A stretch of DNA of 8,225 bases from Armatimonadota bacterium (lineage in GTDB: Bacteria; Armatimonadota; DTGP01; JAHWJO01): the NCBI GenBank assembly GCA_019348365.1, contig JAHWJO010000190.1, forward strand, positions 1 to 8,225. Direction: 5' to 3'. The notes beneath the pieces are model-generated. The model saw nothing but the letters and a program-made list of their open reading frames with translations, was not told where the DNA came from and ran no database searches. This document shows positions 6,383 through 8,225 of the stretch, one piece after another; position 1 is the stretch's first letter; every line of letters begins with the position of its first letter. A program made the translations under genes and the position numbers.

Positions 6383-6871
6383 ATGGAAAGCGTTCAGGAC
6401 CGTCTGTTACGATATCTGAATGACGCGTGGGCCTTTGAAAAATCCCTCATCCCTGCGCTCGAAACCAACGCGAACAAGGCCAATGACCCCACCGCTAAGG
6501 CGCTCTATCAAGAGCACGCCTCCGTCACTCATCAGCAGGAGGAGCTGCTGGAAGCGCGTATCCGCGCCCTCGGGGGAGAGCTGAACCGGGCGAAAAGCTT
6601 TATGGACCAGATGGCGAACACCCTTTCCGGCTTCATGAACATCTTCCACGACGAGTACGACCAGACCACGCAGGATTTGATCAAATCCTATGCGATTGAA
6701 CATTTCGAGATGGGAATGTATCAATCCCTGGAGTCGTTCGCCACCGCCATCGGCGATACTGAAACGGCGCAGCTCGCCCGAAGCATCTTCGAGCAGGAGA
6801 AGGAAACGGCGGAGCGCGTCTGGTCGCAGATCGGACCGGCTGCCGCTCGCGCTCTCCAGGCCACCGGCTAA
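6383..6871 (+). CDS. Ferritin-like protein, YciF/DUF892 type
   Basis: The 162-residue product is a four-helix-bundle protein resembling the YciE/YciF ferritin-like family. That family is associated with stress responses, and its members bind a di-metal site; their physiological role is not settled. The opening LLRYLNDAWAFEKSLIPALE is characteristic. Likely metal ligands in order are E19 in helix 1, E44-H45 and E53 in helix 2, E106-H107 and E109 in YAIEHFEMGMYQSL, and E137/E139/E141 in helix 4. LGG (63-65) marks the usual break between the second and third helices. The length is normal and the protein is cytosolic with no signal peptide. The ATG has an excellent AAGGAGG (6370-6376) at 6 nt, indicating strong translation. 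It stands alone between a divergent regulatory region and a hairpin terminator. Confidence 0.85.
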   Translation: MESVQDRLLRYLNDAWAFEKSLIPALETNANKANDPTAKALYQEHASVTHQQEELLEARIRALGGELNRAKSFMDQMANTLSGFMNIFHDEYDQTTQDLIKSYAIEHFEMGMYQSLESFATAIGDTETAQLARSIFEQEKETAERVWSQIGPAAARALQATG

Positions 6872-6942
6872 ATCGAAGCATACGGAACTCGGAGATGCTG
6901 ACGAGACCATCCGTCGTCTCTACCGTTCGGCTTGCCTTCCTT

Positions 6943-6979
6943 AACGCTTCAGGAGAGTCTGTCTCCTGAAGCGTTTCTT
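6943..6979 (+). terminator. Hairpin terminator between convergent genes
   Basis: A perfect 14-bp stem (6943-6956 with 6962-6975) with a 5-nt loop is followed by TTTCTT on the plus strand, so it should end the ferritin-like transcript. It also lies 3 nt beyond the stop of the converging membrane protein gene and may stop that transcript, though no T-run follows on the minus side. Confidence 0.8.
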
Positions 6980-8225
6980 CATCCGCCGGGGGATAGAGGC
7001 GGATCGCTGTAAGGCACGCGAATCAATACAACGGCCTGAGGGTCCTGGTACACAGCCGTCCAGGCGGGGTCCTGCATCAAGGCCCTGACGTACGGCATTC
7101 GGTGTTCGGCGAGGACGACTCGGATTCGGTGCTTCTCCAGTACCTCTTTCCAGCCGGGATGCATCCGATGAATCGCCACAAAATCGTCGAACACGCTCTT
7201 TCGGTAATAGACCTCCGCGCGCCCGTCGATGAAGACCGGCGCCTGCGGCAGATGCCAGATGAGATACCCTCCCCAGCGGTACTCGTTGAAGAGAGGGCCG
7301 GGCAGGGGATACCGCTTCAGGAACTCGACGGCTTCCACCGGAAGGTCGTGTAAGCCCGCCTGCGAAGCGAAGAGCGAATGAGAAGACGGCCAGTGGCGTG
7401 CGGCGCCGGAAATCGGTATTAGAGAAAACAGGCACGCTCCCGCGCCGATCCAGGGGAAGGGGATCCGAAGCGGCCATCTCCACCGCTCCAGGACCTCCCA
7501 GCCCCTCCCGACCAGAACCGGGCAGGCTGCCAGCGCGAACAGGGGAATGTTCCGCTTATACACCATCGCCAACGCCAGCAGCAGGCCCAGCAGCAGGTAG
7601 TCACGGTACGGAGGACGGGGGCCGCTCAGGATCAGCGCCGCGATGAGCGCGTAGCAGAGGACGGCGAACGGGTACAGGCCGCTGGCGTGAAAATTTGGGG
7701 ATTGCCACTCGGTGATGAAGTCCGTCACGATGGGATGCCCGATGACTTTCCCCGGATAACTCCAGAAGGCCAAGCCATGCGGCGTGAGGAGCGTCGCAAA
7801 GAGGACCAGCGCCGTCATGCCGCCCAGCCACCCCGTCCAGATCCAGTCCGCCGTCTCTCCATGTTTTCCTGTGGGACGAAGGATCTCTGCGCGAACGTTA
7901 TCCAGCACGCTCCCCGCCACCTCGATGAACAGCAGCGCGGGAGCCAGGAGGGCTCCGGCGTGCAGATTGGCCCACACTGCCGTCAGCGGGACCATCGGGG
8001 TGAACCAGGCCGGATTCCTTTCTCTCCTCGCGCCCGCCAGCAACGCGAGAAACACGGGAAACAGCGCGTAGGTGAAGAGCTGGGGCCGCAGCGCCAGCCA
8101 GGGACGGATCACGTAGACCGCCAGTATCGCCCCCATCATCGCGATCAGGAGCGGCGCCCCCCTCTTCTGCCCGGCGGCGGCGACCCCGTTCCTCGCCACG
8201 CCGATCCGCGCGACTTTCAGCGAGG
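6979..8225 (-). CDS. Polytopic membrane protein, GT-C glycosyltransferase-like (5' end outside window)
   Basis: The reading frame stays open to the right edge. The first in-window GTG (8199) has no Shine-Dalgarno and sits mid-sequence, so the gene is partial at its N-terminus. At least 406 residues are visible, numbered here from that GTG. Hydrophobic segments fall around 16-33, 41-55, 66-94, 124-140, 175-192, 200-212, 217-231 and 248-264. A non-membrane C-terminal domain follows. Motifs include RPQLFTYALFPVF (38-50), WANLHAGALLAP (76-87), SPNF near 167, the segment KRNIPLFALAACPVL (215-229), and WGGYLIWHL followed by PVFIDGRAEVYY (309-332). This layout is shared by a broad family of uncharacterised proteins resembling GT-C glycosyltransferases that use polyprenyl-linked sugars. 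Enzyme activity is inferred, and the catalytic N-terminal loop would be beyond the window. Confidence 0.75.
   Translation of the reverse strand, partial: SLKVARIGVARNGVAAAGQKRGAPLLIAMMGAILAVYVIRPWLALRPQLFTYALFPVFLALLAGARRERNPAWFTPMVPLTAVWANLHAGALLAPALLFIEVAGSVLDNVRAEILRPTGKHGETADWIWTGWLGGMTALVLFATLLTPHGLAFWSYPGKVIGHPIVTDFITEWQSPNFHASGLYPFAVLCYALIAALILSGPRPPYRDYLLLGLLLALAMVYKRNIPLFALAACPVLVGRGWEVLERWRWPLRIPFPWIGAGACLFSLIPISGAARHWPSSHSLFASQAGLHDLPVEAVEFLKRYPLPGPLFNEYRWGGYLIWHLPQAPVFIDGRAEVYYRKSVFDDFVAIHRMHPGWKEVLEKHRIRVVLAEHRMPYVRALMQDPAWTAVYQDPQAVVLIRVPYSDPPLSPGG

Overview
This window comes from a GC-rich bacterial chromosome. The left half is a housekeeping block read on the minus strand: recA (4604 to 3540), an AT-rich inserted gene (3473 to 2493), recX (2480 to 1803) and rny, encoding RNase Y (1634 to 93). 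A membrane-anchored RNase Y, a recA promoter carrying a Gram-positive-type LexA box (CGAAC-N4-GTTT) and leaderless-looking intergenic heptad repeats fit a Terrabacteria-type lineage. Armatimonadota or a relative is my guess, but nothing here proves the phylum.

The recA control region is unusually readable: TTGCGG, 17 bp, TATAAT with an extended TGC, and a LexA box directly after the -10. recA ends in a perfect 16-bp hairpin. Immediately beyond it lies a single AT-rich gene that looks like a horizontally acquired PD-(D/E)XK nuclease-fold protein. It is wedged between recA and recX, so read-through from the SOS promoter would express it. recX starts 12 nt after it with TTG and no clear Shine-Dalgarno. 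Between recX and rny are two heptanucleotide repeat arrays in opposite orientation, with a probable rny promoter between them. A G-run-rich tract capable of forming a G-quadruplex follows the rny stop codon.

The middle (about 5000 to 5965, minus strand) holds a small lipoprotein gene followed by a gene for an acidic 122-residue protein built from five 20-residue repeats (S-E/M-D-P-Y/L-G-D-P-A-D). They end at a good intrinsic terminator and probably form a two-gene operon of unknown function.

The right part has a divergent 417-nt intergenic region, then a plus-strand YciF/DUF892-type ferritin-like gene with a strong ribosome binding site. A 14-bp hairpin terminator follows. The end of a large polytopic membrane protein enters from the right edge on the minus strand (6979 to the window end). 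It belongs to a GT-C-glycosyltransferase-like family of unknown function.

The most noteworthy items are the orphan nuclease-like gene inside the recA-recX unit, the paired inverted heptad arrays, the 20-residue repeat protein and the G-quadruplex tract downstream of rny.
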